Part shown: piece after piece, positions 47,197-59,710 of the stretch
Layout of the letters: each line of letters starts with the position of its first letter
How positions within the stretch are numbered: position 1 is the first letter of the stretch
Assembly: GCF_020991125.1 (NCBI RefSeq)
Contig: NZ_CP087715.1
Coordinates: forward strand, 3,883,501-3,947,500
Source of the DNA: Microbulbifer celer
GTDB taxonomy: Bacteria; Pseudomonadota; Gammaproteobacteria; Pseudomonadales; Cellvibrionaceae
Direction: 5' to 3'
Length of the DNA stretch: 64,000 nucleotides
Translations under genes and position numbers: made by a program
Notes under the pieces: model-generated
What the model was told of the DNA's origin: nothing
Seen by the model: only the letters and a program-made list of their open reading frames with translations
Databases searched by the model: none

Positions 47197-48072
47197 TTAC
47201 TCGATATTCTGCACCTGCTCCCGCATCTGCTCGATTAACACCTTCAGTTCCACCGCCGCCTGAGTCGTATCGGTGACCACGGATTTTGACGACAGGGTGT
47301 TCGCCTCGCGGTTGAATTCCTGCATCAGGAAATCCAGCCGGCGGCCGATGGCGCCGCCGTTTTTCAGTACGCGACGGGTCTCGGTGATGTGGGCTTCCAG
47401 GCGGTCGAGCTCTTCATCCACGTCTGCTTTCTGCGCCAGCAGGGCAATTTCCTGCTCGATGCGATCTTTGTCGATTTCTTCCAGCAGTTCTTCCAGACGG
47501 GTGCGCAGTTTCTCGCGCTGGTTCTGCAGAATCTGTGGCAGCAGTGCGCGCACGGCAGTGACCTGTTCGCCGATGGACTCAAGGCGGGCTTCGATAAAAC
47601 CCGCTAGTTCCGCGCCCTCGCGCTCGCGATTGTCGACTACCTGCTTGAGGGCCTGTTTGAAGCTGTCGAGAATCGCGTTCGCCTGTTCTTCGGCGTTGGT
47701 TTCCGGCTCTGCGATCACGCCGGGCCACTTGAGGATTTCCAGCGGGTTGAGCGACAGGCTGTCCGCCGCCGGGGATACCTGACTGGCAGCCTTGACCAGC
47801 TGTTCCGCCAGTGCCTGGTTCACTTCGATGGCAGCGGTTTCGCCGCTGATTGGCTTGAGGTTGAGCCCCAGTTCCACTTTGCCGCGGTTTAGGGTTTTGC
47901 GCAGCACCTCGCGCAGCTTGGGTTCCAGGGCGCGCGCGGCTTCCGGCAGGCGGAAGTGGGGTTCCAGGTAGCGGTGATTGACCGAGCGCAGTTCCCACAC
48001 GGCGGTACCGGTAGAATAAGTGACTTCGGCGCGACCGAAGGCGGTCATACTGCGCACTTTATTGTTGGCCAT
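47197..48072 (-). CDS. yicC: YicC family protein (RNase-associated)
   Basis: A 291-residue protein. The start MANNKVRSMTAFGRAEV and the segments VWELRSVNHRYLEPHFRLPE and LEAHITETRRVLKNGGAIGRRLDFLMQEFNREANTLSSKS are conserved in the YicC family, which includes the endoribonuclease YicC and helps degrade certain small RNAs in E. coli. ATG at 48072 with GGAG upstream is preferred over an in-frame start at 48123. It is divergent from rph, its usual neighbour. Confidence 0.92.
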   Translation of the reverse strand: MANNKVRSMTAFGRAEVTYSTGTAVWELRSVNHRYLEPHFRLPEAARALEPKLREVLRKTLNRGKVELGLNLKPISGETAAIEVNQALAEQLVKAASQVSPAADSLSLNPLEILKWPGVIAEPETNAEEQANAILDSFKQALKQVVDNREREGAELAGFIEARLESIGEQVTAVRALLPQILQNQREKLRTRLEELLEEIDKDRIEQEIALLAQKADVDEELDRLEAHITETRRVLKNGGAIGRRLDFLMQEFNREANTLSSKSVVTDTTQAAVELKVLIEQMREQVQNIE

Positions 48073-48273
48073 ACTGCCGTGCTCCAGAAATGATGGGTGG
48101 GGGCTTGAACAGCGGCACAGCATAGCACAGGCTTGCGCGCGGAAAGATGACCCGGGCTTATGGCGATTCGAGCAAAAAGTGACCCGGGCATTAGATGGCT
48201 ATAATGCCGATCGCGACTGAATAGAAACGAACACACGCAATAACGAACCTGAAACTGAATTTAGAGGTGCAAT

Positions 48274-48993
48274 ATGCAGCGACCCAGCGGCCGCAAACCT
48301 GAACAACTGCGCGATGTGCGCATTACCCGCCACTACACCCGCCATGCGGAAGGCTCTGTGCTGGTGGAGTTTGGCGATACCAAGGTGCTGTGTAATGCAT
48401 CGGTGGCGGCCGAAGTACCGCGCTTTATGCGCGGCCAGGGCAGTGGCTGGATTACCGCGGAATATGGCATGTTGCCCCGCTCTACCGGCAGCCGTATGGG
48501 CCGTGAGGCGGCGCGCGGCAAACAGGGCGGACGCACGGTGGAGATCCAACGTCTTATCGGTCGCTCCCTGCGCGCCGCGGTGGACCTGAAGCTGCTGGGG
48601 GAACACCAGATTACCCTGGACTGCGATGTGATTCAGGCCGATGGCGGTACCCGTACTGCCTCCATCACCGGTGCCTGTGTGGCACTGGTGGATGCGCTGC
48701 GTTACATGCAGCGGGAAAAAATGATCGCTACCGATCCACTGAAAAATATGGTGGCGGCGATTTCCGTGGGTATCTATGAAGGTGCGCCGGTGCTGGATCT
48801 GGATTACCCGGAAGACAGCAACGCGGATACCGACATGAACCTGGTGATGGCGGAAGACGGCGGTATGATCGAGGTGCAGGGCACCGCAGAAGGGGCACCA
48901 TTTACCGAGCAGCAGTTCGCCGAAATGCTGGCGTTAGGTAAAGCGGGCATCAAGGAATTGATCGGGATGCAGAAGAAAGCCCTGGCAGACTGA
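48274..48993 (+). CDS. rph: Rph, ribonuclease PH
   Basis: A 239-residue phosphorolytic 3' exonuclease that trims tRNA precursors. Conserved parts are [22 protein letters not shown], the active-site region [30 protein letters not shown] and [19 protein letters not shown]. The full length, including the C-terminal [19 protein letters not shown] helix, indicates an intact gene, unlike the frameshifted allele of common laboratory E. coli. RBS GAGG lies 7 bp upstream. A hairpin follows. Confidence 0.97.
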   Translation: MQRPSGRKPEQLRDVRITRHYTRHAEGSVLVEFGDTKVLCNASVAAEVPRFMRGQGSGWITAEYGMLPRSTGSRMGREAARGKQGGRTVEIQRLIGRSLRAAVDLKLLGEHQITLDCDVIQADGGTRTASITGACVALVDALRYMQREKMIATDPLKNMVAAISVGIYEGAPVLDLDYPEDSNADTDMNLVMAEDGGMIEVQGTAEGAPFTEQQFAEMLALGKAGIKELIGMQKKALAD

Positions 48994-49000
48994 TCCAGAG

Positions 49001-49026
49001 CGACTGCCGGAGTATTCCGGCAGTCG
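49001..49026 (+). terminator. Strong hairpin after rph
   Basis: CGACTGCCGGA (49001-49011) pairs perfectly with TCCGGCAGTCG (49016-49026) around a 4-base loop. Only TTGG follows, so it may terminate inefficiently or act as a 3' stabiliser. Confidence 0.65.
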
Positions 49027-49109
49027 TTGGTTCCGGTTAAAGACAGGTGCCGAGAACCCCGCCAACCGGCACGCCCTTACCAGAGCGTCGTATCGTGTGC
49101 TTTGCGTTC

Positions 49110-49877
49110 TCAGACTTCCAGATCGTAATCCATAATCAGTGGCAGGTGACTGGAGAAAGCCACGTTCTTGTTGATGGCACCGTATTCGATCTTGTGTTTG
49201 AGCGTCTGCGAGACGATCTGCATATCTGTGCGCCAGCCGTCGCCCTTGCCCGGCTCGCCGCTCGGCCACCAGGTAAACTCATCGGCATCCTTCACTACCC
49301 GGCGGAAGGCATCCACATAGCCGATCTCATTGAACAGCTGGTCCAGCCAGCGCTGCTCGTGGCGCATGAATCCGGGCGTGTCCTGATGGTCCTGCCAGTT
49401 CTGCACATCCGCGCGGCGGTGAGCCATGCCCCAGTTGCCACAGAAGATGAAGTCGCGACGCTTGCGGCTGATCTTGCTGAGATGCGCCTGCATATCGTCG
49501 TAGAACTGCACCTTCACCTCCAGGGAGGCCTCGTCGGTGGCGACCGGAGCCAGCAGCGAGCCGACACTCAGGCGCTCGAAATCCGCCTGCAGGTAGCGGC
49601 CGTACATGTCTACACCATTGGCAAAACCCATACCGTAGATCAGCGCCTTGGGCTGGGCACGGGTATAGATGGCGACGCCGTTTTCGTGGGGCGTACCGGA
49701 ATCGAAAAAGTAGCTGTAGTAGCCGTCCGGATGGAAGATGGGGTGGTCCAGCTCCGGTTCCAGTGAGCGTAGATCCTGCAAACAGATGATGTCTGCGTCC
49801 TGATCTGCCAGCCAATCATATAGCCCGCGCTGTGCAGCCTGATGCACTCCATCCACGGACAAACTCACTATTCGCAT
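49110..49877 (-). CDS. crc: Crc, catabolite repression control protein
   Basis: A 255-residue member of the exonuclease III fold that closely follows Pseudomonas Crc (for example ICLQDLRS, YGRYLQADFERLS, NWQDHQDTPGF and LIMDYD). Crc works with Hfq to repress translation of catabolic mRNAs. Catalytic positions of ExoIII are altered: NxN becomes SVDG, LQET becomes LQDL and GDMN becomes GNWG; the D of WRTDMQ and the H of SSHLPL remain. Loss of nuclease activity is expected, as in Crc. It lies divergent from pyrE, a conserved arrangement. Confidence 0.88.
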   Translation of the reverse strand: MRIVSLSVDGVHQAAQRGLYDWLADQDADIICLQDLRSLEPELDHPIFHPDGYYSYFFDSGTPHENGVAIYTRAQPKALIYGMGFANGVDMYGRYLQADFERLSVGSLLAPVATDEASLEVKVQFYDDMQAHLSKISRKRRDFIFCGNWGMAHRRADVQNWQDHQDTPGFMRHEQRWLDQLFNEIGYVDAFRRVVKDADEFTWWPSGEPGKGDGWRTDMQIVSQTLKHKIEYGAINKNVAFSSHLPLIMDYDLEV

Positions 49878-49999
49878 TATTAGCCCCTTACCAGCGGACT
49901 GTGTAAAATTGCAGTCGTTATTCGTCTGAACATTCTATGATTGCCGCTCCCCGTTTCCGGGGGTCTTTCTTCACCTTAGCCAATAGTTATCAATTTGCC

Positions 50000-50656
50000 A
50001 TGCAGCAGTATCAGCGCGACTTTATTCAACTGGCCCTGGAGCACGATGTGCTCTGCTTCGGAGACTTTACGTTGAAATCCGGGCGCCAGAGCCCCTACTT
50101 TTTCAATGCCGGCCGATTCCACAGCGGTGCGGCACTTGCCGCCCTTGGCAATGCCTACGCGGAGGCGATTATTGCCTCAGGAGTGGAATTTGATGTCATC
50201 TTTGGGCCGGCCTATAAGGGCATCCCGCTGGGGGCGGTAACCGCAGTGGCGTTGGCGCAGAAAGGGGTAGATAAACCCTTCTGTTACAACCGGAAAGAGG
50301 CCAAGGACCACGGCGAGGGCGGAACCTTAGTAGGTGCGCCGCTTAAAGGCAAGGTTTTGATTATCGATGACGTGATTACCGCCGGTACCGCGGTGCGCGA
50401 AGTGATGCAGATCATCCAGACCCAGGGAGCAGAGCCTGCCGGTGTAGTGATTGGTCTCAACCGTCAGGAGAAGGCGGGGGATGATACCGAGCTGTCGGCG
50501 ATCCAGCAGGTGGAGCAGGAATACGCCATTCCTGTGATCGGCATTGTGGAATTGGACGATATTATTGCCTATCTTAGGTCCGAGGCTGCAAGCGTTGAGC
50601 TGTTGCAGCGGATTATCGACTACCGGGAGCGCTACGGCGTGAGCTCTGAGGAGTAA
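50000..50656 (+). CDS. pyrE: PyrE, orotate phosphoribosyltransferase
   Basis: A 218-residue enzyme of pyrimidine synthesis that joins orotate and PRPP. The PRPP loop is [16 protein letters not shown] (about 120-135), with [10 protein letters not shown] and [12 protein letters not shown] also conserved. ATG at 50000 gives the family start [13 protein letters not shown]; no clear ribosome site precedes it. An in-frame ATG at 49937 would add 21 residues without family support. It is divergent from crc. Confidence 0.95.
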   Translation: MQQYQRDFIQLALEHDVLCFGDFTLKSGRQSPYFFNAGRFHSGAALAALGNAYAEAIIASGVEFDVIFGPAYKGIPLGAVTAVALAQKGVDKPFCYNRKEAKDHGEGGTLVGAPLKGKVLIIDDVITAGTAVREVMQIIQTQGAEPAGVVIGLNRQEKAGDDTELSAIQQVEQEYAIPVIGIVELDDIIAYLRSEAASVELLQRIIDYRERYGVSSEE

Positions 50657-50738
50657 GGAGGCTGCTCGTTTCACGGTAACGAAGGTCTACCGGCTAGCGC
50701 GCGTACAGGGACTGTTGCCGGTACCAAACGAGAGCCCG

Positions 50739-51365
50739 ATGGATGACACTAAAGAGATTGTCGTGAATACCGCAACTGTGCTGGTACTGGCCGGTGTGCT
50801 AATGGCATCGGGTGCCGGTGCTGCAGAGCCGGCTTGGGACGGCAAGAAGCTATATCGCTATACCAATGAACACGGTGTGCAGGTGCTGGATGATCTCGTG
50901 CCTCCCCGCTATGTGGCAGGAGGTTACGAGGTGTTGACGCCGTCTGGCCGGGTTCTGCAGGTGGTGGAACCGGAGCTCAGCGGCAAGCAGCTGGAAGAAA
51001 AGCGCCGTCGTGAAGCCCGTGAAGCGGCCGACCTCAAGCTGCTTAAACGCTACAACAGCGTTGCCGATATTGAATCCGCTCGCAAGCGCAAACTCGCCAT
51101 CGTGGAGCAGGATATGGCGATCCTGCGCTCCAATATTGCTTCTCTCCAACGCCAGATCGAAAGCGAAGAATCTGTTGCGGCCCGCACCCAGCGCAATGGC
51201 GGCACCGTGTCAGCGGATTTACTGGAGCGGATCGCAGATCTGCGTACCGAGGTGAGTGTGGTGCAGGAGCGCCTTACCTTGCGGGAGGAAGAGGCGTTGT
51301 CGATCAACGATGAGTTTGATCAGGCCGCCAGTCGCTATCAGGAGATCGCCGGCAATCAGCCTTAG
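50739..51365 (+). CDS. DUF4124 domain periplasmic protein with coiled coil
   Basis: A 208-residue protein. A hydrophobic signal-like stretch (ATVLVLAGVLMASGAGA) is followed by a DUF4124-type motif (LYRYTNEHGVQVLDDLVPP) that usually reads YRWVDENGVVHF and, after VLTPSGRVLQVVEPEL, a long heptad helix (about 105-200, rich in E, R, A). Two starts are possible: ATG 50739 with GAGAG, or GTG 50763 with AAAGAGA, the latter giving a more normal signal peptide. It probably acts in the envelope; its role is unknown. Confidence 0.7.
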   Translation: MDDTKEIVVNTATVLVLAGVLMASGAGAAEPAWDGKKLYRYTNEHGVQVLDDLVPPRYVAGGYEVLTPSGRVLQVVEPELSGKQLEEKRRREAREAADLKLLKRYNSVADIESARKRKLAIVEQDMAILRSNIASLQRQIESEESVAARTQRNGGTVSADLLERIADLRTEVSVVQERLTLREEEALSINDEFDQAASRYQEIAGNQP

Positions 51366-51387
51366 CATTGCCGGCAATCAGTCCGCT

Positions 51388-51999
51388 TCAACTCTGCGCA
51401 GCCAGCGCACTCTCCCTGAAGAACCCTGCCACCAGCACCGGCCACTGTTCGGCCCAGTACTCCGTAGGTTTGCGCTTGAAGCCACTGCGTACGTACTGGA
51501 CGATGCGGCCCTCGGCGCTGGCCAGCAGCAGGTTGGCGGCGCCGCCCAGGGGGATGGCCGGACGCAGCTGTTCGCGCAGCTCCGCTTCCCGCAGGATCTG
51601 CTTGAGCTGGGTTTCCAGTCGGTCAAACAGCTGCAGGATGCGTCCGTGCAGGCGTTCGGTTTCACCGGTAAGGGCGTCCCCGGTGAGCAGGCGGGTAATG
51701 CCCGGGTTGCGTTCACAGAAGGCCAGCAGCAGGTGCAGGATCTTCTGGCAGCGGGCCAGTGCAGAGGGTTCGTCTTCTAGGATCAATTTGACCCGGCTGA
51801 AGATGGTTTCCTCGATGAACTCGATGAGTCCTTCGAACATCTTGGATTTGCTCGGGAAGTGGCGATAGAGCGCCGCTTCGGAAAAGCCCACCTCTTTGGC
51901 CAGTGCCGCGGTGGTAATGCGGGCGCCGGGGCTGGCCTCCAGCATATGGGCCAGGGCCTGCAGGATCTGCTGCCGCCGATTGATTTTTTCGCTGCTCAT
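51388..51999 (-). CDS. slmA: SlmA, nucleoid occlusion factor
   Basis: A 203-residue TetR-family protein. The DNA-binding domain has [15 protein letters not shown] and [24 protein letters not shown]; the ligand-like domain matches SlmA ([43 protein letters not shown]). It binds chromosomal SBS sites and blocks FtsZ ring formation over the nucleoid. It lies downstream of argB in a cluster with coaBC and algC, as in related genomes. Confidence 0.94.
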   Translation of the reverse strand: MSSEKINRRQQILQALAHMLEASPGARITTAALAKEVGFSEAALYRHFPSKSKMFEGLIEFIEETIFSRVKLILEDEPSALARCQKILHLLLAFCERNPGITRLLTGDALTGETERLHGRILQLFDRLETQLKQILREAELREQLRPAIPLGGAANLLLASAEGRIVQYVRSGFKRKPTEYWAEQWPVLVAGFFRESALAAQS

Positions 52000-52238
52000 T
52001 GACTGCCTTTACCCGGAATATTCAGCCGGGGACTGATTTTGTTGTAGTGCCGTTTTTCGCTCTCTCTGGTCGTTTTCAGCGGAGTGTCAGAAGCCCCTTG
52101 TGTGCTGAAAAGCGCAATGGTCGGCGCCAGAATCCTAACGATTCGCCGCCGCGGCATCAATTGTTAGTGCCCGTTAACAACGGTAATGTGAGCTGTTTCA
52201 CGGGACAGGTTGAATATTAATGGTGCCCTGGTTGCCGG
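52000..52238. other. argB-slmA intergenic region
   Basis: About 240 bp with no gene. It should carry the slmA promoter. Short GC-rich inverted sequences occur near 52130-52150 but no convincing terminator was seen. Confidence 0.4.
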
Positions 52239-55555
<3,317 letters not shown>

Positions 55556-55639
55556 GAAAGTGTTCCAGGCTAAATAATAAGATTTTTTTGATGTTGTTCT
55601 TGATCGTTGCAAGTGCAGGTTGCAGCAGGCAGTTGAAGC

Positions 55640-56854
55640 TTACGGGCTGCCAAACGCCTTCTCCGCAATAAGCCGTATCAACTGTGCCGCCAACTCGGTT
55701 TTCAAAGCCAGGGGCAGCGCTTGTTCTCCCTCGCGATCGATCACTACCACTTGATTGCGATCACTGTTGAAGCCCCCTTCGGGATCGCTGACATCATTGG
55801 CGACGATCATGTCCAGGTTTTTGCGTGTGCGCTTGCCCCTGGCATGCTCGATGACTTTTTCCGTTTCTGCGGCAAAGCCCACCACGAACGGACGCCTGCT
55901 TTTGCGCCCGGCAATGGCGGCGACGATATCCGGGTTTTTCACCAGTTGTAATACGTCGCTGTCGCTCCCGGCCTCTTTCTTGATTTTTTGCGCGGCGACC
56001 ACGGCGGGGCGGAAATCTACCACCGCGGCAGCAGCGATAAACAGGTCACTGGTGTCCGCCGCTTTTTCCGCCGCCGCGAGCATCTCGTCAGTACTGGTGA
56101 CATCCACGCGGGTGACGCCGGCGGGTGTGGCGAGCCGCACCGGGCCGGCGATCAGGATCACTTCCGCACCGGCGCGTGCTGCCGCGGCGGCAATCGCAAA
56201 GCCCATCTTGCCGGAGCTGTGGTTGCTCAGGTAGCGCACCGGGTCCAGTGCCTCGCGGGTGGGGCCGGCGGTAATGGTAACTTTTTTGCCCTGTAGCACC
56301 TGCTCCGGTGCGATGGCGTCCGTCAGCTGGGTGATGATATCCAGTGGCTCCAGCATACGGCCGGGGCCCACATCGCCACAGGCCTGGCTGCCGGCACCGG
56401 GGCCGAGCAGGGTGGCGCCGCGATTCCGTAAGGTCCGGGCATTGGCCTGGGTGGCCTGGTGGCGCCACATAGCCTGGTTCATGGCCGGCGCCAGATACAG
56501 GGGGGCCTCACTGGCGAGGCACAGGGTGGAGAGCAGGTCGTCCGCCATACCCGCGGCGAGCCGCGCCATACAGCTGGCGCTGGCGGGGGCGATCAGGATC
56601 AGGTCGGCCCACTTGGCCAGCTCGATATGCCCCATGGCGGCTTCCGCGGCGGGGTCGAGCAGGTCGGTGTGTACCGGGTTGCCGGACAGGGCCTGGAAAG
56701 TGAGCGGGCGCACGAACTCCTGCGCCCCGGCCGTCATGACCACGCGCACCGTGGCGCCCTGGTCCTGGAGCCGGCGTACCAGGTCGGCGCTCTTATAGGC
56801 GGCAATGCCGCCGGTCACGCCCAGCAATATCCGTTTGTCGGCCAAAAGGGACAT
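55640..56854 (-). CDS. coaBC: CoaBC, phosphopantothenoylcysteine decarboxylase/synthetase
   Basis: A 404-residue bifunctional flavoprotein of coenzyme A synthesis. The CoaC half (1-190) has GVTGGIAAYKSADL, PAMNQAMW and the flavin/Cys segment SQACGDVGPGRMLEP. The CoaB half has TAGPTREALDPVRYLSNHSSGKMG and, near the end, AETEKVIEHARGKRTRKNLDMIVANDV. It converts phosphopantothenate and cysteine to phosphopantetheine. In Pseudomonas dut usually follows; here algC follows directly. Confidence 0.96.
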   Translation of the reverse strand: MSLLADKRILLGVTGGIAAYKSADLVRRLQDQGATVRVVMTAGAQEFVRPLTFQALSGNPVHTDLLDPAAEAAMGHIELAKWADLILIAPASASCMARLAAGMADDLLSTLCLASEAPLYLAPAMNQAMWRHQATQANARTLRNRGATLLGPGAGSQACGDVGPGRMLEPLDIITQLTDAIAPEQVLQGKKVTITAGPTREALDPVRYLSNHSSGKMGFAIAAAAARAGAEVILIAGPVRLATPAGVTRVDVTSTDEMLAAAEKAADTSDLFIAAAAVVDFRPAVVAAQKIKKEAGSDSDVLQLVKNPDIVAAIAGRKSRRPFVVGFAAETEKVIEHARGKRTRKNLDMIVANDVSDPEGGFNSDRNQVVVIDREGEQALPLALKTELAAQLIRLIAEKAFGSP

Positions 56855-56973
56855 ATTCAGTGTTTCCGTTTCCTGCAGGCGGGTAAGATTACCATTTTAG
56901 CGCGGCGGGCAATATGTCCGCTCGGTCTCGCAGGGAAAGCGAGTAATTACTTATCCACGGAAGGAGGCAGTTT

Positions 56974-57648
56974 ATGGCGATTACGGACTGGCCGGCGCAG
57001 GAGCGTCCGCGGGAAAAGCTGTTGGAGAAAGGTGCGGCGGCGCTGTCGGACGCGGAACTGCTGGCGATCTTCCTGCGCACCGGGCTGCCGGGGGTATCGG
57101 CGGTGGACCTGGCGCGCCAGCTGTTGGCGGATTTCGGTGGTCTGCGGCCGTTGCTGGAGGCGGACCGTCGGGCATTCTGTGCCGGCAAGGGGCTGGGAGA
57201 CGCGAAGTTTGTGCAGTTGCAGGCGGTGCTGGAGATGGGCCGACGACATCTGGCAGAGGATCTGAAACGCTCGGATGCCCTGACCAGTCCCCAGGCGGTG
57301 CGTGACTATCTGTCCGCGCAGCTTCGTCATCGCACCAGGGAGGTGTTCTGCTGTCTGTTTCTGGATAGCCAACACCGGGTGATTGCCTATGAGGAGCTGT
57401 TTGAGGGCACTCTGAACGCGGCCAGTGTCTATCCGCGGGAGGTGGTGCAAGCGGCGCTGGCAAGGGGCGCAGCGGCGGTGATCCTGGCGCACAACCACCC
57501 ATCGGGGATTAGCGAGCCCAGCCAGGCGGATATCCACATCACCGAGCGGCTCAAAGATGCGCTGGCACTGGTGGATATCCGGGTGCTGGATCACCTGATC
57601 GTGGGAGAAGGGAATGGCTGGTCATTTGCCGAGCAGGGGCTTTTGTAG
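56974..57648 (+). CDS. radC: RadC, JAB-domain protein
   Basis: A 224-residue protein with N-terminal helix-hairpin-helix-like region (about 1-95) and a JAB metal-binding domain containing [17 protein letters not shown] (about 170-186), so the HxH...D zinc ligands are present. The role of RadC is still debated; links to repair or natural transformation have been proposed. A GGAGG site precedes ATG 56974. It is divergent from coaBC, and palindrome copy C follows its stop. Confidence 0.93.
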   Translation: MAITDWPAQERPREKLLEKGAAALSDAELLAIFLRTGLPGVSAVDLARQLLADFGGLRPLLEADRRAFCAGKGLGDAKFVQLQAVLEMGRRHLAEDLKRSDALTSPQAVRDYLSAQLRHRTREVFCCLFLDSQHRVIAYEELFEGTLNAASVYPREVVQAALARGAAAVILAHNHPSGISEPSQADIHITERLKDALALVDIRVLDHLIVGEGNGWSFAEQGLL

Positions 57649-57693
57649 GCTTCTAGTGCGTTGCTCCGTCCCACCTATTGTGGCGCCGAATCA

Positions 57694-57801
57694 CTGGGTG
57701 GAAGGTCTCGGAACCGAGCTAGGCGCCCCCCTGCGAATACATCCCTGTACGCTCCGTCGGCAACGTCCCTGTTGCCGACGGTTCCGAGACCTCCCACCCA
57801 G
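57694..57801. repeat. Large palindromic repeat, copy C (after radC)
   Basis: 23-nt arms at 57694-57716 and 57779-57801 are complementary except at one position. The centre holds a second hairpin (CGTCGGCAAC at 57755-57764 with GTTGCCGACG at 57771-57780) and, on the minus strand, GTACAGGGATGTATTCGC, related to the core of copy D. Confidence 0.85.
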
Positions 57802-58010
57802 CGCTTCGTCTTCACTTTGAGCTTGAGAGCTTCGGCCGGTGAGAGGTGGCACCTTCTATCTAACTGGTTTGCGATGCTCCTGAAATGCCACACCCGGCCC
57901 CCATCCTTCGTTTTGACCGCTGTGCCGCGTATCATTTGACGTTCAATTCAGCGGCCGGTTAGTCGGCGACCAAAAATGGCCGACCAGACAGCAAAAACGC
58001 TGGTCAAAAC
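57802..58010. other. Remainder of the radC-rpmB gap
   Basis: No gene seen. It leads into the rpmB promoter; the segment 57965-58007 is A-rich with repeated GACCA/TGGTC elements. Confidence 0.4.
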
Positions 58011-58039
58011 TTGCCCCACACAGGGTGTTCTGGTATAAA
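58011..58039 (+). promoter_or_regulatory. Promoter of rpmB-rpmG
   Basis: TTGCCC (58011-58016) and TATAAA (58034-58039) are 17 bp apart, with an A-rich upstream stretch and a G/C-rich segment (CGCCGC) right after the -10. That discriminator is typical of stringently controlled ribosomal promoters. Confidence 0.65.
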
Positions 58040-58160
58040 ACGCCGCTCTTTGCGGCCGGGCCAGATTCTGTACAGATCCCGCGGTCGCGCTGGATTACCG
58101 AATTTAGTCCCCGCCCCGCTCGCGTGCGGAGGGCATGAGAGTTTTAAAGAGGCCAATCAG

Positions 58161-58397
58161 ATGTCCAAGGTATGTCAGGTAACCGGTAAACGCCCGGTAA
58201 CCGGAAACAATGTTTCTCACGCTAAAAACCGCACCAAGCGTCGCTTCGTGCCGAATCTGCAATCCCACCGTTTCTGGGTGGAAGCTGAGAAGCGCTTCGT
58301 TAAACTGCGTGTATCCGCGAAAGGCATGCGTGTTATCGATAAGAAAGGTATCGATACCGTACTGACCGAGCTGCGTGCGCGCGGCGAAAAAGTTTAA
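58161..58397 (+). CDS. rpmB: Ribosomal protein L28
   Basis: A 78-residue large-subunit protein with the usual start [21 protein letters not shown] and [16 protein letters not shown] at 58161 follows AAGAGG; the frame extends upstream to 58011 but that stretch overlaps the promoter. Co-transcribed with rpmG, 34 bp downstream. Confidence 0.98.
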   Translation: MSKVCQVTGKRPVTGNNVSHAKNRTKRRFVPNLQSHRFWVEAEKRFVKLRVSAKGMRVIDKKGIDTVLTELRARGEKV

Positions 58398-58431
58398 TCA
58401 CTGCTGATACGAGCAGAACGGAGAAAGAACA

Positions 58432-58587
58432 ATGCGTGACAAGATTCGCCTGAATTCCAGCGCCGGCACCGGCCACTTCTACACCACTGACAAGAACAAG
58501 CGCAACATGCCTGAGAAAATGGAGATCAAAAAATACGATCCCGTTGTTCGCAAGCACGTTATGTACAAGGAAGGCAAAATCAAGTAA
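58432..58587 (+). CDS. rpmG: Ribosomal protein L33
   Basis: A 51-residue protein starting [19 protein letters not shown] and ending in [12 protein letters not shown]. It is the usual partner of rpmB, with GGAGAAAG upstream. The CxxC zinc motif found in some L33 proteins is absent (no cysteine at all), so this is the zinc-independent form. It is followed by a strong terminator. Confidence 0.97.
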   Translation: MRDKIRLNSSAGTGHFYTTDKNKRNMPEKMEIKKYDPVVRKHVMYKEGKIK

Positions 58588-58609
58588 TTGATTGCCTTGC
58601 TGGTTCGCG

Positions 58610-58636
58610 AAAAAGCCCGGTTTTCCGGGCTTTTTT
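58610..58636 (+). terminator. Terminator after rpmG
   Basis: AAAAAGCCCGG and CCGGGCTTTTTT flank a TTTT loop, a strong symmetric terminator. Confidence 0.9.
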
Positions 58637-58669
58637 GTGTCTGTCCGAAGTGAAGTAGTTCGAATTGAA

Positions 58670-58782
58670 GGTCGCGATACCGGTAAAAGGTTGCGGGACC
58701 GTCTGCGGCCTGGATGGCCGCAGCCGAGCCCCCATGGATGGGTTTACGGCGTGTCCCGCAACCTTTTACCGGTAGCGTGACC
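58670..58782. repeat. Large palindromic repeat, copy B (between rpmG and mutM)
   Basis: 22-nt perfect arms at 58678-58699 and 58753-58774, continuing outward with one mismatch and one wobble to 58670/58782. The centre has a nested hairpin CTGCGGCC/GGCCGCAG (58703-58723) and the core GAGCCCCCATGG followed by ATGGGTTTACGGCGTGTC. Arms resemble those of copy A, and each base difference is matched in the opposite arm. Confidence 0.85.
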
Positions 58783-58820
58783 GCCACAAAGCTATCTAGT
58801 GGTTGCCCGGATACCTGTAG

Positions 58821-59636
58821 ATGCCTGAACTCCCAGAAGTAGAAACCACCAAACGCGGCCTCGCTCCCCATCTTGAGGGTCGCAAGGTAAAACTGTGTGA
58901 AATCCGCCAGCACAGCCTGCGCTGGCCGGTGGACGCCGACTTTGCCCGCAAGATCCGCGGTGCCCGCATCCAGCGCCTCGACCGCCGCGCCAAATACCTG
59001 CTGGTGGAAACCGACAAAGGCCTCGCCATCTGGCACCTGGGCATGTCCGGCAGCCTGCGCATCGTCGACGGCAACCTGCCCCCGGAAAAACACGACCATA
59101 TCGACTGGCTCCTCGACAGCGGCCAGCGCCTGCGCTTCCACGACCCCCGCCGCTTCGGCGCCCTGCTGTGGACCACCGACGACATCGCCAGCCACGCACT
59201 CATCGCCCATCTCGGCCCCGAACCCCTGAGCGAAGACTTCCACGCAGATTATCTGTACTACGCCTCCCGCGGCCGTCGCGCGCCGGTCAAAAGCTTCATC
59301 ATGGACGGCCGCATCGTCGTCGGCGTCGGCAACATCTACGCCTCAGAGGCCCTATTCATGGCTGGCATCCGTCCCCAGACCCCCGCCGGCAAAATCTCCC
59401 GCCCGCGCTACGCGCGTTTGGTAGAGGCCATCAAAACCGTCCTCGGTCACGCCATCCAACAGGGCGGCACCACCCTGCGGGACTTCGTCGGCGGCGACGG
59501 CAAGCCCGGCTACTTCGCCCAGCAACTGAACGCCTACGGTCGCGCCGGCCAGCCCTGCCCCCGCTGCCCGGGCACTATTCGCGAACAGATTATCGGTCAG
59601 CGCAATACCTTCTTTTGTCCTCGCTGTCAGCGCTAA
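58821..59636 (+). CDS. mutM: MutM, formamidopyrimidine-DNA glycosylase
   Basis: A 271-residue repair enzyme that excises 8-oxoguanine. The catalytic start MPELPEVETTKRGL (Pro2, Glu3) is intact, with HLGMSGSL, GVGNIYASEALF and GGTTLRDFV typical of the family. The C-terminal zinc finger CPRC...CPRC (about 248-269) is complete. It lies after rpmBG as in many relatives. A degenerate copy of its last ~80 bases occurs at 62577-62647. Confidence 0.96.
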   Translation: MPELPEVETTKRGLAPHLEGRKVKLCEIRQHSLRWPVDADFARKIRGARIQRLDRRAKYLLVETDKGLAIWHLGMSGSLRIVDGNLPPEKHDHIDWLLDSGQRLRFHDPRRFGALLWTTDDIASHALIAHLGPEPLSEDFHADYLYYASRGRRAPVKSFIMDGRIVVGVGNIYASEALFMAGIRPQTPAGKISRPRYARLVEAIKTVLGHAIQQGGTTLRDFVGGDGKPGYFAQQLNAYGRAGQPCPRCPGTIREQIIGQRNTFFCPRCQR

Positions 59637-59710
59637 AAGAAATTGGGCAGAGATAACTCTCGGCCGTTATTCCGATAACTCCTGACAGCCATTATTTAAA
59701 GGGAAAGAAA

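Noticed and set aside
48161..48194. Two copies of TGACCCGGGC upstream of rph
   Set aside because: Short direct repeat with no further structure; could be chance in GC-rich DNA.
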